DNA of 64,000 nt from Muribaculaceae bacterium (GTDB lineage Bacteria > Bacteroidota > Bacteroidia > Bacteroidales > Muribaculaceae): contig JAGCRW010000021.1 in NCBI GenBank assembly GCA_017964485.1, positions 24,265 through 88,264 of the forward strand, written 5' to 3'. Below the pieces are notes generated by a model that was not told where the DNA came from, did no database searches, and saw nothing but the letters and a program-made list of their open reading frames with translations. Shown here piece after piece: positions 8,730-17,528 of this stretch. Every line of letters starts with the position of its first letter. The stretch's first letter is position 1. The position numbers and the translations under genes are program-made.

Positions 8730-10382
8730 ATGCAGACATTTGCTATAACATTAGTTTTATTCGTAGGTGTTGTCGCTCTCATGGGAGCGCAGTATGGCCG
8801 TGGCGGCTCGATGCAGAAACTGCTCAACGCACAGTATGCCATCAACAACTTCTACGTTGATACCGTGAACGAGGAGAAACTCATCGAGGAGGCCATCAAG
8901 GGCATGCTCGAGAGCCTCGACCCACACTCCAGTTATACCGACGCCAAGGAGACCAAAGAGCTTGAGGAACCCCTGCAGGGCGAGTTCAGCGGCATTGGCA
9001 TCCAGTTCAACATGAAGCAAGACACGCTCTATGTGATTCAGACCACCGTTGGCGGACCATCAGAGAAGGTGGGCATCATGGCAGGCGACCGCATCATTAA
9101 GGTCAACGATACCATTATCGCCGGCGTGAAGATGAAAAACAGCGACATCATGAAGCGCCTGCGTGGCAAGAAGGGCACCAAGGTCACCGTGCAGGTTAAG
9201 CGCGGCAACAATCCTGAGCTTATCACCTTCCGCATCACCCGCGACAAAATTCCTCTATATAGCGTTGACGCCACCTACATGATTGATGACAAGACTGGAT
9301 ATATCCAAATCTCACGCTTTGGCGCCAAGACTCACGAGGAGATGGTAGAAGCCATCCAAAAACTCGAGAGGCAGGGCATGAAGCAGCTCATTATTGACTT
9401 GGGCGACAATGGCGGTGGCTACCTCAATGCCGCAATCGACATGTGCAACGAGTTCTTGCAGCGTCGTCAGCTCATAGTTTACACCCAGGGCACCAACTCG
9501 CCGCGTCAGGAAGGCAACGCCGACGGCTCAGGACGCTACAAAGACCTGAAGCTCGTGGTGCTTGTTGACCAGTTCTCGGCATCGGCAAGCGAGATTTTTG
9601 CCGGCGCTATGCAGGACTGGGACCGCGCTGTGATTGTGGGCCGCCGCACCTACGGCAAGGGCTTGGTGCAGCGTCCGTTCCGCTTCGACGATGGCTCGAT
9701 GATGCGCCTCACTGTGGCTCGCTACTACACCCCCTCGGGCCGATGCATCCAGAAATCTTACACTAAGGGCGACAAGAAGAAGTATGACGAGGACCTGCTC
9801 GACCGTTCCAAGGAAGGCGAGTACTACCACCTCGACAGCATCCAGTTCAACGACTCGTTGAGCTACAAGACCTTGAAGAACAGCCGCACCATCTATGGCG
9901 GTGGCGGCATTATGCCCGACGTGTTTGTGCCACTCGACACCACCGAGAACAGCAAGTACTACCGCGACATGATGGCTAAGGGCATCATGAACCAGTTCTC
10001 GGTAGATTATGTCGATAAGCATCGCGCAGAGATTAAGAGCAAATACAAAGACATTTATGACTTTGACAAGGGTTTCTCTCTCACCGATGCCGACCTCAAG
10101 AACTTTATTGCGATGGGCGAGAAGGATAGCGTGAAGTTCAACGAGAAGGACTATGCTACCAGCAAGAAACTCTTCAAAGCCGTGCTCAAGGGCCTTATCG
10201 CGCGTGATGTGTATGCCGATCCTGGAGCTTACACCATCATCCTCAACCACCGCAACAAGGACGTGCAAGAAGCCCTGCGAGTAATCAACGATGACCGTCT
10301 CTTCAATTCACTGCTCACACGCGGTAACCCCGAGTATGACCGCTTAGCCCGTGAGCACAAAGAGAAGAAAAAGAAAAAATAA
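8730..10382 (+). CDS. S41-family C-terminal processing peptidase
   Basis: Periplasmic serine protease of the CtpA/Prc type, 550 residues. An N-terminal hydrophobic stretch (about 1-22) serves as signal or anchor. A PDZ domain lies at about 85-165 (GIGIQFNMKQD, GDRIIKVNDTII). The peptidase core follows, with the catalytic Ser in FSASASEIF (about 282-290) and the catalytic Lys in RTYGKG (about 310). The C-terminus ends in a lysine-rich tail. It lies 22 bases after coaD and is probably cotranscribed with parE-coaD. The stop codon TAA is also the first base triplet of the short-period repeat at 10381-10420. Confidence 0.88.
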   Translation: MQTFAITLVLFVGVVALMGAQYGRGGSMQKLLNAQYAINNFYVDTVNEEKLIEEAIKGMLESLDPHSSYTDAKETKELEEPLQGEFSGIGIQFNMKQDTLYVIQTTVGGPSEKVGIMAGDRIIKVNDTIIAGVKMKNSDIMKRLRGKKGTKVTVQVKRGNNPELITFRITRDKIPLYSVDATYMIDDKTGYIQISRFGAKTHEEMVEAIQKLERQGMKQLIIDLGDNGGGYLNAAIDMCNEFLQRRQLIVYTQGTNSPRQEGNADGSGRYKDLKLVVLVDQFSASASEIFAGAMQDWDRAVIVGRRTYGKGLVQRPFRFDDGSMMRLTVARYYTPSGRCIQKSYTKGDKKKYDEDLLDRSKEGEYYHLDSIQFNDSLSYKTLKNSRTIYGGGGIMPDVFVPLDTTENSKYYRDMMAKGIMNQFSVDYVDKHRAEIKSKYKDIYDFDKGFSLTDADLKNFIAMGEKDSVKFNEKDYATSKKLFKAVLKGLIARDVYADPGAYTIILNHRNKDVQEALRVINDDRLFNSLLTRGNPEYDRLAREHKEKKKKK

Positions 10383-10420
10383 CTGATAACTGACAACTGG
10401 TAACTGATAACTGACAACTA
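10381..10420. repeat. AACTGATAACTGACAACTG short-period repeat starting at a stop codon
   Basis: AACTGATAACTGACAACTGG is followed by a second imperfect copy, filling the whole gap between the S41 protease and the ABC transporter. A related copy starts at the stop codon of the gene ending at 44420. Confidence 0.7.
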
Positions 10421-10422
10421 AT

Positions 10423-12360
10423 ATGGCCGGCATGGGACCTCCTGGCATGGGACCAGGAATGAGGGGCGGCGGTGGACGCCGCAACCAGGGGACAGTGAAA
10501 ATGCCTCCTGGAGGATGGAAGACTGTGGCACGAATGTTTAAGATGCTGCTCAGCTCTTACAAGTGGTCGCTGCTGCTGGTGGCGGTGTGTATATTGGTGA
10601 CTACAGCTACCACGCTTACTTCCACGCTCTTCACCCGCACCCTTATCGACGACTACATCGCTCCGCTGAGCGTTGCTGCCAATCCCGACTTTGGCCCTCT
10701 GGCAGTTACGCTCTTCAAACTCGCCGCTGTGTTGCTGGTAGGCGCAGGCTGCTCCTACCTCAACAGCCGACTGATGATTAACGTGAGTCAGGGCATGCTG
10801 CTCAAGTTGCGCGAAGGCCTCTTTGAGCACATGGAGACGCTGCCCATCAAGTTCTTTGACCAGAACTCGCATGGCGACGTGATGAGCGTTTATACCAACG
10901 ATGTCGATTCCCTTCGCCAGATGGTGGGCAACAGCCTGCCCAACGTGTTCAGTTCGCTCATCACCATCGTTGCCACACTCACCAGCATGTTAGTCCTCTG
11001 CTGGCAGCTCACCTTGCTCACTATCGTCTTGACAGGAGTGATGGTATTCACCACCAGGTGGCTGGGTGGCTTGTCGGCGAAATATTTCCGCCGCCAGCAG
11101 AACGATATGGGAACCATGAACGGTTTTGTCGAGGAGATGCTCACTGGCCAAAAGGTGGTCAAGACCTTCTGCCACGAAGATGAGGCGATCGAGGAGTTTG
11201 AGCGGCTCAACGAGAACCTGCGCGACAGCGCCTGCAACGCCAACAAGATTGCCAATATCGTTATGCCTATCAACGGCAACCTCTCTAATCTCATCTATGT
11301 GATATGCGCTGCAGTGGGCGCTATGGTGTCGCTCGGTGGTGGAGGACTCACCGTGGGCACGCTGGTGTCGTTCCTCACGCTTATCAAGAACTTCACGCAG
11401 CCGGTATCGCAAATCAGCAATCAGGTCAACAGTGTGGTGGCATCGCTGGCAGGCGCCGAGCGCGTGTTCAGAATCATGGACGAGGCAAGCGAGGACGACG
11501 GCACGGCAACTGTGCATCTTGTCAATGTGGAGGCTAATGCCGATGGCACGCTGGTCGAGACTCCGCAAGTCACTCACCTGTGGGCTTGGAAAAAACCGGT
11601 GGCTGGCGGCTATGAATTGGTAAGGCAGCAGGGAGAGGTTGACTTCTCTCAGGTTGATTTCAGCTATGTTCCTGAGAAGCAGGTGCTCTTTGACATTGAC
11701 CTTGACACCGATGCGGGGCAGAAGGTTGCTCTGGTGGGCGGCACAGGCGCCGGCAAGACTACTATCACCAACCTTATCAACCGTTTCTACGATATTCAGG
11801 ATGGCGAAATTCTGTACGATAAAATTCCTATCACAACAATCTGCAAGCCTGACCTCAGGCGAAGTCTTGGAATGGTGCTGCAAGAGACTCATCTCTTCAC
11901 TGGCACTGTGATGGACAACATTCGCTACGGACGGCTCGACGCTACCGATGAGGAGTGTATAGCGGCCGCGAAGCTGGTTCACGCCCACGACTTCATCTCG
12001 CGTCTGGCGCAGGGTTACAACACCATGCTTAATGCCGATGGCGGCAACCTCTCGCAGGGTGAGCGACAACTCATCGCCATTGCGCGCGCGGCAGTCGCCA
12101 ACCCGCCCGCTCTTATCCTCGATGAGGCGACGAGCAACATCGACACACGCACCGAGCGCCTTATCCAGCAAGGTATGGACTCATTGATGAATGGCCGTTC
12201 CACTTTCGTCATCGCTCACCGCTTAAGCACCGTGCGCAACTCCGACATCATTGTTGTGATGGAGCGTGGGCGCATCATCGAACAGGGCACCCACGATGAG
12301 CTTATCGCTCAAAAAGGCCGCTACTATCAGTTGTATACTGGCCACGGAATCACCGATTGA
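10423..12360 (+). CDS. ABC exporter, fused permease and ATPase
   Basis: Type IV ABC exporter half-transporter of 645 residues. After a Gly/Met/Pro-rich cytoplasmic start (MGPPGMGPGMRGGGG), six transmembrane helices span about 45-335. The nucleotide-binding domain shows Walker A GGTGAGKTT (about 439-447), signature NLSQGERQ (about 543-550) and Walker B ALILDEATSNID (about 563-574), then an H-loop AHRLST. About 40 extra residues (365-405, including VTHLWAWKKPV) sit between the membrane and ATPase domains. The substrate, whether lipid, drug or peptide, cannot be inferred. It probably works as a dimer with itself or a partner. Confidence 0.88.
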   Translation: MAGMGPPGMGPGMRGGGGRRNQGTVKMPPGGWKTVARMFKMLLSSYKWSLLLVAVCILVTTATTLTSTLFTRTLIDDYIAPLSVAANPDFGPLAVTLFKLAAVLLVGAGCSYLNSRLMINVSQGMLLKLREGLFEHMETLPIKFFDQNSHGDVMSVYTNDVDSLRQMVGNSLPNVFSSLITIVATLTSMLVLCWQLTLLTIVLTGVMVFTTRWLGGLSAKYFRRQQNDMGTMNGFVEEMLTGQKVVKTFCHEDEAIEEFERLNENLRDSACNANKIANIVMPINGNLSNLIYVICAAVGAMVSLGGGGLTVGTLVSFLTLIKNFTQPVSQISNQVNSVVASLAGAERVFRIMDEASEDDGTATVHLVNVEANADGTLVETPQVTHLWAWKKPVAGGYELVRQQGEVDFSQVDFSYVPEKQVLFDIDLDTDAGQKVALVGGTGAGKTTITNLINRFYDIQDGEILYDKIPITTICKPDLRRSLGMVLQETHLFTGTVMDNIRYGRLDATDEECIAAAKLVHAHDFISRLAQGYNTMLNADGGNLSQGERQLIAIARAAVANPPALILDEATSNIDTRTERLIQQGMDSLMNGRSTFVIAHRLSTVRNSDIIVVMERGRIIEQGTHDELIAQKGRYYQLYTGHGITD

Positions 12361-12375
12361 GCTCAACAAAAAAAC

Positions 12376-12421
12376 AAAAAAAATGAACTCTCAGGACATG
12401 CCCCAAGAGTTCATTTTTTTA
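12376..12421. terminator. Bidirectional terminator between ABC exporter and mltG
   Basis: ATGAACTCT (12383-12391) pairs with AGAGTTCAT (12406-12414). The stem is flanked by an A-run on the left and a T-run on the right, so it can end both converging transcripts. Confidence 0.85.
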
Positions 12422-12453
12422 TGTAAAACGTATTGTCTTTTAATTTGAATTCC

Positions 12454-13542
12454 TTATCGCCTGATTCCTCTCTCGCGGAGTGCCTGATGATATTTTGCGG
12501 CGTAGGCTTCGTGCTGGTCGAAGGTCTCGGCGAAGTTGTGGTAGCCCGAGAAATCTTCCTTGGCGCACATGTAGATGTAGTTGTGCTGCGGAGCATCGAG
12601 CACGGCATCGATCGACGACTTCTCAGGGAGGCAGATGGGGCCTGGGGGAAGTCCGAACACATAGTAGGTGTTCCAGGGCGACTGCACGCTGCAGTCCTCA
12701 TAGGTGATGCGGCGCAGGGCGAAATTCTTGAGGGCAAACTTCACCGTTGGGTCGGCCTGCAGTTTCATGTGCTTTTTCAGGCGATTCATATACAGGCGTG
12801 CCACCATGCCTTTCTCGTCGGCCTTGTTGGTCTCTCCTTCAACGATAGATGCTAATGTGACGACATCGTTGGGCGACAGGCCCAGTTTCTTGGCTTTTTC
12901 CTTGCGCTCATCGTTCCAGAACTGGTCATTGAATTTTTTCATGTGCTTGACAAGTTTTGCTGGCTCCACATCCCACAGGAACTGATAGGTGTCGGCAAGG
13001 AAAAGTCCAGTTATGTTGTCGGGCGTCATTCCTGCGCTATCGCACAGATCCTTGTCGTTAAAAGCGGCAAGAAACTCTTCTTTGGAATGCATCAGGTTCT
13101 TTGCTAGGCGAGCGGCTAGGTCTTCCTTAGTGCGCAGGTTGTTGATGGTGACTTTCACCTCATTGGCGGCGCCACTTCTTAAATGTCTCGCAACACTGAG
13201 GGCGCTCTCACCCTTCGTGATTTTGAAGGCGCCCTGACGCTTGCTCAGGTCGGCATGAGTGTACTCGAGCAGCGAAACCACCTTGTCGGCAAACTGGTCG
13301 CTAGTGTTTCGTGCAAGAGAGTCTTTGATGGCCTCCATGCTGGTGCCTTTGCGTATGAGCAACGTGGCATCTTTGTCGCTTTTGGTGGTCATGTATGGCG
13401 CCAAAAATATCGCACCAATTGCTGCAAGCGCCACAAGTGCTACCACGCCACCAGTCAGCCATTTTTTCCACGCGGGTTTCTTGGCCGATTTTTTATTAGA
13501 TGTTCGTGCTCTCGATGTCGTTTTTTTCTTGTTATCTGCCAT
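12454..13542 (-). CDS. mltG: Endolytic peptidoglycan transglycosylase MltG
   Basis: YceG/MltG family lytic transglycosylase of 362 residues, which cuts nascent peptidoglycan glycan strands at the inner membrane and so sets their length. A basic cytoplasmic tail (KKKTTSRARTSNKKSAKK) precedes one transmembrane helix (about 29-50). The catalytic region SIVEGETNKADEKGMVARLY holds the active-site Glu at about residue 233. The segment QADPTVKFAL and the end NTYYVFGLPPGPICLPE are family hallmarks. Transcribed alone from its own promoter, convergent with the ABC exporter. Confidence 0.9.
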   Translation of the reverse strand: MADNKKKTTSRARTSNKKSAKKPAWKKWLTGGVVALVALAAIGAIFLAPYMTTKSDKDATLLIRKGTSMEAIKDSLARNTSDQFADKVVSLLEYTHADLSKRQGAFKITKGESALSVARHLRSGAANEVKVTINNLRTKEDLAARLAKNLMHSKEEFLAAFNDKDLCDSAGMTPDNITGLFLADTYQFLWDVEPAKLVKHMKKFNDQFWNDERKEKAKKLGLSPNDVVTLASIVEGETNKADEKGMVARLYMNRLKKHMKLQADPTVKFALKNFALRRITYEDCSVQSPWNTYYVFGLPPGPICLPEKSSIDAVLDAPQHNYIYMCAKEDFSGYHNFAETFDQHEAYAAKYHQALRERGIRR

Positions 13543-13584
13543 TATTTTGTGAATGAAAAGTTCAGATGTTATTGATTAGCACCG

Positions 13585-13592
13585 CAAAGGTA
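13585..13592 (-). promoter_or_regulatory. -7 element of mltG
   Basis: On the minus strand this reads TACCTTTG, 43 bases before the mltG start. Confidence 0.5.
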
Positions 13593-13637
13593 GTAAAAAG
13601 TTGTCAGATTTTGTTCACGGCGTTCAAAATTTGTAAG

Positions 13638-13673
13638 ATAAAAAAGTGTGACCTTCTCAAGAAGGCCACACTT
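13638..13673 (-). terminator. Terminator of the 13695-15635 gene
   Basis: Minus-strand stem AAGTGTGGCCTTC/GAAGGTCACACTT (13644-13673, one A-C mismatch) followed by TTTTTTAT. It lies directly after the stop of the secreted protein gene. Confidence 0.8.
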
Positions 13674-13694
13674 AATGTGATGTGTTATAGTTAA

Positions 13695-15635
13695 TTACTT
13701 AACAATCTTAGATGTTGTGGTAGTGCCGTCGGCGTGGCGGGTAACAACGATGTTCACGCCATTGAATGGACGGTCGCTAACGCGGCCCATAGCGTCTACG
13801 TACTGAACCGATACTACGCTGCTGGTGTTGATTTCGCTGATACCAGTAGGAGTCTTGGTAACAACCATCACGAGAGGCTCGCTGATGCCACGACCAGCTG
13901 CTTCTTTAACGGTGATTTCGTAGCAGCCAGCATCAGTAACGCGGAAGTTTGCGCCATCTACGAGTGCAATCTCACCTTCGAGCAAGTCATCATTGATTTC
14001 GAAGTAGCCAACGCCATTGTCATCTTGGCCACCGAACCAAATCCACTCGCCTTCTTCCTCTGCAGGAGTAATAACTTTGAACTCAGCATTAGCTTCAAGC
14101 TCAACACTGCCTGCAAACTCAGTGCCCTCATCGTTAGCCTCGAGCTCGATCATGCCATCTTCCTGGCTCCAGCCATTGAAGGTGCCAACTACGTAAAGCT
14201 TCTCGATTTCGGGCTCAACTGGAGTCTCTTCCTTAGTGTAGATAAGAGTCATCTTAGGCAGGAACTGAGCCATTTGGTTATAGCCACCAGTCTCGGCCCA
14301 TTGAACGTAAGCGGTGTTGGTCTCTTGGTTAACACCATAGAACCAGGTGCGAGTCCAGCTACCCTTAACAGCTACAAGAGTTTGAATTGCCAGGTTGCCA
14401 CCCTCATAGGTGAATGGCTCATCAAATTCAAATTCCAAATCAGTTTGGCCATTGGTAAGTGTAAGGCTTGCAACAGTAGTAAGGTCAGTAATCAGGTTGC
14501 TTGGAACAGCGATTGCGCTCTCAGCTTCAAAGGCAGTCTCCTCAGTTCCCTTAAGGGCGAGTTCGATGGTTGGAGCACCAACAGTTATTGCGCCTGTAGG
14601 ATAGAACTTCACGCCAAGAATCTTGGCACCAGCAGCTTCGCTCAACATTTCGGCGGGATAGAGCATCTGTACGAATGTGCCCTGAGTGTCGCAATAGTAG
14701 CCATAGATTGGTGCATATTGACCCTGGTTCTCACCGTCGCACACTGTCAACTCATACTCGTTGACGCACTTGCCGCTCAAGGCAACAGTGAATGTTCCAG
14801 CCTCGCCACAATTGATAGTCATTGTGCCCTCATACTCGTCGAAGGCAGTAGGAGCAAAGGTAACAGGAATCTCTACTGTCTCACCACTTGCAAGCTCAGC
14901 AGCTTCATAAGTAGTGCTGAATGGAGCCTCAAGGCCGCTGATTGCGGGAGTAAAGGCGTTGGTGCCCTTATTCTTCAGAGTCACTTTCATCACAGCCTCG
15001 GTGTCTTTGGCAACTTTACCAAAGTCAAGCTCATTAACATTTACCGTAGCGTTGTACTCTTGAAGTGGAGCTGGTGTATAAGTGAATGTGGTTGTGGGCA
15101 GGAAGTTGTAGGTAGTAGTCCTACTCATAGAGATTTTCTCACCCTCGCTTACACCATAGAAGTTGTTGCTCTTCCAACCTGCAGCTGTAGTAACCAAGCA
15201 TTCAAATACCAAGTTTCCACCCTCATAAACGAAAGGTGTGTCAAATACGTATTCAACTTCGGTAACACCGCTTTCGGCAGATACTGCTTCGGGTTTTACT
15301 ACTGTGAGGCCAGTGATTGGAGTTGCACTCTCATAAACTGATTGGGTAGTTGTGCCCATCGAAAGTTGGCATACGGCATCAGGAACTTCGGTGAAAGATC
15401 CGCTAACATAAAACTTGATAGCAGTAATTGTTCCACCTTCCATGTCTTCGATCTTAGAAGCATTGTAGATTACTTGAGTAGTGGTTCCTTCAGAGTCCCA
15501 ATACATCATGTTCAAGGGGACAGTCGAACTGGTGTTGACTCCACCTTCAGCAACGGTAAGGGTTGCGGGCTCTTGTGCGCCAAGAGCAAAAGCGCTGACA
15601 ACTAATACTGCCAGAGAAAGTAAAAATTTCTTCAT
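13695..15635 (-). CDS. Secreted multidomain protein with HYDIN-like domain and sorting-type tail
   Basis: Start MKKFLLSLAVLVVSAFALGAQ is a clean signal peptide; codons further upstream in frame precede the promoter site and are rejected. Two related beta domains (about 25-190 and 310-470) share the pattern tyrosine-rich start, QVIYNASKIE or VQMLYPAEML, and a K-F-Y strand; between them is an abnormal-spindle/HYDIN-like domain (VNELDFGKVAKDTEAVMKVT). A SusE/SusF-like segment (LYVVGTFNGWSQEDG) precedes the C-terminal tail DRPFNGVNIVVTRHADGTTT...KIVK, which resembles a type 9 secretion sorting domain. Probably exported and surface attached; ligand unknown, though the FNGW segment hints at glycan binding. 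Confidence 0.75.
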   Translation of the reverse strand: MKKFLLSLAVLVVSAFALGAQEPATLTVAEGGVNTSSTVPLNMMYWDSEGTTTQVIYNASKIEDMEGGTITAIKFYVSGSFTEVPDAVCQLSMGTTTQSVYESATPITGLTVVKPEAVSAESGVTEVEYVFDTPFVYEGGNLVFECLVTTAAGWKSNNFYGVSEGEKISMSRTTTYNFLPTTTFTYTPAPLQEYNATVNVNELDFGKVAKDTEAVMKVTLKNKGTNAFTPAISGLEAPFSTTYEAAELASGETVEIPVTFAPTAFDEYEGTMTINCGEAGTFTVALSGKCVNEYELTVCDGENQGQYAPIYGYYCDTQGTFVQMLYPAEMLSEAAGAKILGVKFYPTGAITVGAPTIELALKGTEETAFEAESAIAVPSNLITDLTTVASLTLTNGQTDLEFEFDEPFTYEGGNLAIQTLVAVKGSWTRTWFYGVNQETNTAYVQWAETGGYNQMAQFLPKMTLIYTKEETPVEPEIEKLYVVGTFNGWSQEDGMIELEANDEGTEFAGSVELEANAEFKVITPAEEEGEWIWFGGQDDNGVGYFEINDDLLEGEIALVDGANFRVTDAGCYEITVKEAAGRGISEPLVMVVTKTPTGISEINTSSVVSVQYVDAMGRVSDRPFNGVNIVVTRHADGTTTTSKIVK

Positions 15636-15697
15636 TTTGTAATTACAGTTTAAAAAGTTAATAATATAAGAAGTTGTCTTCTTTGAGTTCACACATG

Positions 15698-15705
15698 CAA
15701 AGGTA
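15698..15705 (-). promoter_or_regulatory. -7 element of the 13695-15635 gene
   Basis: Minus strand TACCTTTG, 62 bases upstream of the chosen ATG; it also lies upstream of the longer in-frame start, so the signal peptide is the main reason for the start choice. Confidence 0.5.
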
Positions 15706-15764
15706 CAACAATTATTCTAATAAAAAAATAATTGTTTGTGATCGTAAGTAATTGTCTGAAAATA

Positions 15765-16094
15765 TTAATCGCGGTTGTAATGCGGCATGTCGTTGGGGAT
15801 GACCATTGAGATTTCCACCATGCCTTGCACTTTGCCATCGACGCGCCAGGGAGTTTGGTAAATCATCTTGCGCTGACCGTTTTTGGTTATTGTGTAGGCG
15901 TTGATGGTGTCGCTTTCCATCATGTGGCGTATCATCGCCTGAGAGCGCTCCTTGTGGCAGGGAAAGAGGTTTTGCCCCACCATCGACTTGCCGCCTTTGT
16001 TGAATGTCTCGCGTGATTTCTCGTTCATGTAAATCACTTTACCCTCGGTGTCACACACCGTCACTGCGCAATGCAGTCCTTCGGCCCAATCCAT
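15765..16094 (-). CDS. Small stand-alone PAS-domain protein
   Basis: 109 residues if started at MDWAEGLHCAVTV, which removes a hydrophobic upstream stretch encoded partly by the neighbouring repeat. The whole protein is one PAS fold: VCDTEGKVIYMNEKSRETF, a segment NLFPCHKERSQAMIRHM and the closing strand KMIYQTPWRVDGKVQGMVEISM. No output domain is fused, so it would act by binding a ligand or another protein. The Cys-His pair in FPCHKE could bind a cofactor, but this is only suggestive. Its promoter region carries repeat element copy B. Confidence 0.7.
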   Translation of the reverse strand: MDWAEGLHCAVTVCDTEGKVIYMNEKSRETFNKGGKSMVGQNLFPCHKERSQAMIRHMMESDTINAYTITKNGQRKMIYQTPWRVDGKVQGMVEISMVIPNDMPHYNRD

Positions 16095-16134
16095 AATTTT
16101 GAGTTTTTGTAGGGAGGTTGTTGCAAAAATGAAA

Positions 16135-16298
16135 AACAACTGATTGTTTAATAAAATGCTCACGCTCGTAAGGCCCCGATTGAGCTCGGCTTTAACTCGC
16201 TTAATCGCATTTTTCTGAAAAATCTGAAATAATTAAAAAAGTAATATTTTGAAAATCAATTATGTGCAAAATCAGAACATTCAGATAATTCAGTTGTT
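16135..16298 (-). repeat. MITE-like dispersed element, copy B
   Basis: 164 bases in inverse orientation to copy A, with AACAACTGA at 16135-16143 and TCAGTTGTT at 16290-16298. The core at 16150-16200 differs from copy A at about one position (GATTGAGCTC versus GATCGAGCTC). It sits upstream of the PAS gene. Confidence 0.75.
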
Positions 16299-16338
16299 TA
16301 TATATTATGAGTGGAATTTTGCAGTAGCCTCGAAATTA

Positions 16339-17304
16339 TTATTTTTGTTTGCAATGATCAATCAGTGCTTTGAAGTAGCTCACGCCCTCGTAAAGCTGCA
16401 TGAAGTCGTTAGCGTCGGGGTCGCCGGCGAGGTGCTTGCGCACGGCTTCCTCGGGGTGGAACTGCACGCCCAGGGCAAACGATTTGTCCTTTCGCTCAAT
16501 GGCCTCGATGATGTCCTGCCCCTGCGATGTGGTGATGGCTGTGACTTTCAGTTCGGTGCCATCCACGTTGCCCACCACTTGATGATGCCAAGAGGGCACA
16601 TTCTTGATTTCGTCGCTCAGCACAATGGCGTGCAGCAGTGATGAGCGGTCGGTGACCTGCACGTCGTGAGGGGTGTAGTGGCGCTTGCCGTTGGCATCAC
16701 GCAATGATCGGTGCAGATTGTTGTATTCCACACCCTGCGATGCATAGAAAGTGCCTAGGTCCTGAATCATCGTAGCCCCTGAGACAACGCCAAGCATCTG
16801 CATGCCTCGACACAGACAGAGCACAGGAATATCGTGGTCGAGGCAGTAGGCCATCGTGAGATATTCCGACACATCGCGCGTGGCATTGCAGTCGTCGCCC
16901 GCTATGCCATGCCACGGCTGAGGCTCACGGAATAGGGTAGAGCTGATGTCATTTCCGCCAAGGAACACAACAGCGTCGATACCCTTCATAAGCGAGTCGA
17001 TGGCGGTGCCGCGATAGGTGTTGCGCTTAACCATGTCGGCATACTGCTGAAGCAGCACGCCATCGCTGTCAAGATATTTGCTTTGAAGCGCTGTGTCGTC
17101 ATAGTCAAAGTCAACAGGGCGCATCTGAGGCAAGATAACCGCCTCGCCACCCGCAAGTTCAACCGACCAAACCACACGCTCGTAGGCCTTCTCGTTAGGC
17201 TGCCAAGCCAGTCCCACACGCACCACGTCCTCGGCATTGGTCACGCCGCTAATGCAAAGTAACATTACCGTGGTAATTGTTTTTATAAATAAGATATTTT
17301 TCAT
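16339..17304 (-). CDS. Class I glutamine amidotransferase-like (peptidase C26) hydrolase
   Basis: Gamma-glutamyl-gamma-aminobutyrate hydrolase-type protein of 321 residues. The preferred start MKNILFIKTITTVMLLCISG gives a signal peptide, so it is probably periplasmic, unlike the cytoplasmic PuuD. The nucleophile elbow is LCLCRGMQMLGV (Cys at about 170), and the His-Glu pair is in VQFHPEEA (about 279-286). The body FLGGNDISSTLF matches the family. Such enzymes cleave gamma-glutamyl amides; the substrate here is unknown. A short gap on each side shows no operon partner. Confidence 0.82.
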   Translation of the reverse strand: MKNILFIKTITTVMLLCISGVTNAEDVVRVGLAWQPNEKAYERVVWSVELAGGEAVILPQMRPVDFDYDDTALQSKYLDSDGVLLQQYADMVKRNTYRGTAIDSLMKGIDAVVFLGGNDISSTLFREPQPWHGIAGDDCNATRDVSEYLTMAYCLDHDIPVLCLCRGMQMLGVVSGATMIQDLGTFYASQGVEYNNLHRSLRDANGKRHYTPHDVQVTDRSSLLHAIVLSDEIKNVPSWHHQVVGNVDGTELKVTAITTSQGQDIIEAIERKDKSFALGVQFHPEEAVRKHLAGDPDANDFMQLYEGVSYFKALIDHCKQK

Positions 17305-17355
17305 TGTTTTCAAAGTATGGTAATGGTCGTTACGGTAATCGCCATTACTATTTTG

Positions 17356-17363
17356 CAAAGTTA
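17356..17363 (-). promoter_or_regulatory. -7 element of the C26 hydrolase gene
   Basis: Minus strand TAACTTTG, 52 bases before the start. Confidence 0.45.
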
Positions 17364-17446
17364 GTGAAAAAATGCTATCCAGCAACTCTTGTGGCGTTTT
17401 TTTGATGTTGTTTCAATGATTGCATACTTGTTTCGGAAATTAGTAT

Positions 17447-17454
17447 TATCTTTG
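17447..17454 (+). promoter_or_regulatory. -7 element of the PKD-domain protein gene
   Basis: TATCTTTG, 75 bases before the gene; a TTG lies 16 bases upstream (17428-17430). Confidence 0.5.
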
Positions 17455-17528
17455 TAGCACAAAACAGCTAGAGATGACTAACTGCTAATAACTATCAACG
17501 ATAATTATCTATAAATCATTAAATAATC

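Noticed and set aside
13734-15341. Long plus-strand open frame (535 codons) over the secreted HYDIN-like protein
   Set aside because: The minus-strand gene has a signal peptide, promoter and terminator; the plus-strand frame has none.
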